A stretch of DNA of 16,102 nucleotides from Cyanobium sp. M55B138 (lineage in GTDB: Bacteria; Cyanobacteriota; Cyanobacteriia; PCC-6307; Cyanobiaceae): NCBI GenBank assembly GCA_018400215.1, contig JAGYNF010000016.1:1-16102 (forward strand), in the 5' to 3' direction. Made by a program: the position numbers and the translations under genes. The notes under the pieces were generated by a model. It searched no databases, had not been told where the DNA came from, and saw nothing but the letters and a program-made list of their open reading frames with translations. The stretch's first letter is position 1. Each line of letters opens with the position of its first letter. Below, in pieces: positions 15,409 to 16,102 of this stretch.

Positions 15409-16102
15409 ACACCGCCACTGCCAGCTGGCACGAGCGCCTGGCCCAATGGTGGGCGGAATTCAGCCTGCAGACCAAGCTGCTGGCGGTGGCCACCCTGGTG
15501 GTGAGCCTGTTGATGACGGGCATCACCTTCGTGGCCCTGAACGGCATTCAGCGCGATGCCCGCATGAGCGACACCCGCTATGCCCGCGACCTGGGGCTGC
15601 TGCTCTCGGCCAACGTGACGCCCCTGGTGGCCGAGGGCAACGACCGGGAGCTGGCTTCGGTGGCGGACCGCTTCTGGCGCTCCAGCCGCAGCCTGCGCTA
15701 CATCTTTTTCGCCGACCCCGACGGGGTGATCTACCTCGGTATTCCGATCGGCTCCAACAACGGCAGCAGTGAACTGCTGTTAAGCCGGCGGCTGGAACTG
15801 CCCAGCGACATCCACAAGCGGCCCGACAATCCCCTGGTGCGCCAGCACCTCACGCCGGATGGCCAGGTCACCGACGTGTTTGTGCCGATGGTGAGCGACG
15901 GTCGCTATCTGGGAGTGCTGGCCCTGGGCATCAACCCCAACGAAACCCTGCTGGCCAGCGCTGCCCTCACCCGCGAGGTCACGGTGGCGGTGTTCGTCTC
16001 CATCTGGGTGCTGGTGATTCTGGGCTCGGTGTTCAACGCGCTCACGATCACCCAGCCGGTGAAGGAATTGCTGCGGGGCGTGCGCCAGATCGCCGGTGGC
16101 AA
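15405..16102 (+). CDS. nblS: NblS/Hik33-type sensor histidine kinase (5' part)
   Basis: The first 232 residues of a membrane sensor kinase that runs off the window. A cytoplasmic leader (MNTATASWHERLAQWWAEF) precedes TM1 at about 24-45. A periplasmic-type sensor segment (about 46-188) includes SLRYIFFADPDGVIYLGIP, and TM2 is at about 190-214. A HAMP domain begins with ITQPVKELLRGVRQIAGG. This layout and the IFFADPDGVIYLGIPIG segment are characteristic of NblS (also DspA/Hik33), which controls light and nutrient-stress responses and phycobilisome turnover. The PAS and kinase domains would follow outside the window. The ATG overlaps the purD stop as ATGA, so expression of the kinase is likely coupled to purD. 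Confidence 0.9.
   Translation, partial: MNTATASWHERLAQWWAEFSLQTKLLAVATLVVSLLMTGITFVALNGIQRDARMSDTRYARDLGLLLSANVTPLVAEGNDRELASVADRFWRSSRSLRYIFFADPDGVIYLGIPIGSNNGSSELLLSRRLELPSDIHKRPDNPLVRQHLTPDGQVTDVFVPMVSDGRYLGVLALGINPNETLLASAALTREVTVAVFVSIWVLVILGSVFNALTITQPVKELLRGVRQIAGG

Noticed and set aside
1..16102. HIP1 octamers (GCGATCGC), common in many cyanobacteria, as a lineage marker.
   Set aside because: I found none by eye. This agrees with a marine or picocyanobacterial lineage, but a visual scan is not proof.
1..16102. A mobile element, defence island or CRISPR array.
   Set aside because: No transposase, integrase, direct-repeat array, tRNA-flanked insertion or toxin-antitoxin pair is visible; the genes are mostly conserved housekeeping genes.

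Overview
The window looks like core chromosome of a GC-rich picocyanobacterium of the Synechococcus/Cyanobium type. Reasons: a cyanobacteria-type DUF1825 protein, a three-POTRA Omp85/BamA, the start of an NblS/Hik33-type sensor kinase directly behind purD, and mostly GC-ending codons. The genus is inference from gene content and base composition; no rRNA is present. I see no tRNA, rRNA, CRISPR array, transposon, phage gene or integron, and no gap between genes longer than about 170 bases.

Layout. (1) 15-1639, minus strand: tyrS and a small DUF1825 protein. (2) 1808-3877, plus strand: a tight three-gene unit made of a LuxR-type regulator with a degenerate receiver domain, a protein with two ComEA-like helix-hairpin-helix modules, and a GIY-YIG nuclease-fold protein. 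(3) 3924-5771, plus strand: leucyl aminopeptidase pepA and a small two-helix membrane protein. (4) 5790-14013, minus strand: a head-to-tail run of nine genes. In transcription order these are an exported helical protein, purC, bamA, lpxC, fabZ, lpxA, lpxB, an exported msrA and a 59-residue small protein. Five of the first seven junctions overlap or are 6 nt or less apart. (5) 14104-16102, plus strand: purD and the 5' part of nblS, overlapping by ATGA.

How the genes fit together. The minus-strand run joins one purine step (PurC) to outer-membrane construction: BamA inserts barrels, LpxC/LpxA/LpxB make the lipid A disaccharide, and FabZ feeds hydroxyacyl-ACP chemistry. It ends with a methionine-sulfoxide repair enzyme carrying an export signal. 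purD, another purine step, leaves the same 90-bp spacer in the opposite direction, and the spacer holds a short tandem repeat that could serve both promoters. The HhH and GIY-YIG neighbours bring together, as separate proteins, two fold types that are fused in UvrC.

Most genes here are ordinary housekeeping genes. The least explained parts are the LuxR/HhH/GIY-YIG unit (with three QxxLF clamp-like motifs in the GIY-YIG protein), the degenerate receiver, three cysteine pairs and a drop in GC in the BamA barrel, the exported helical protein coupled to purC, and the 59-residue ORF.
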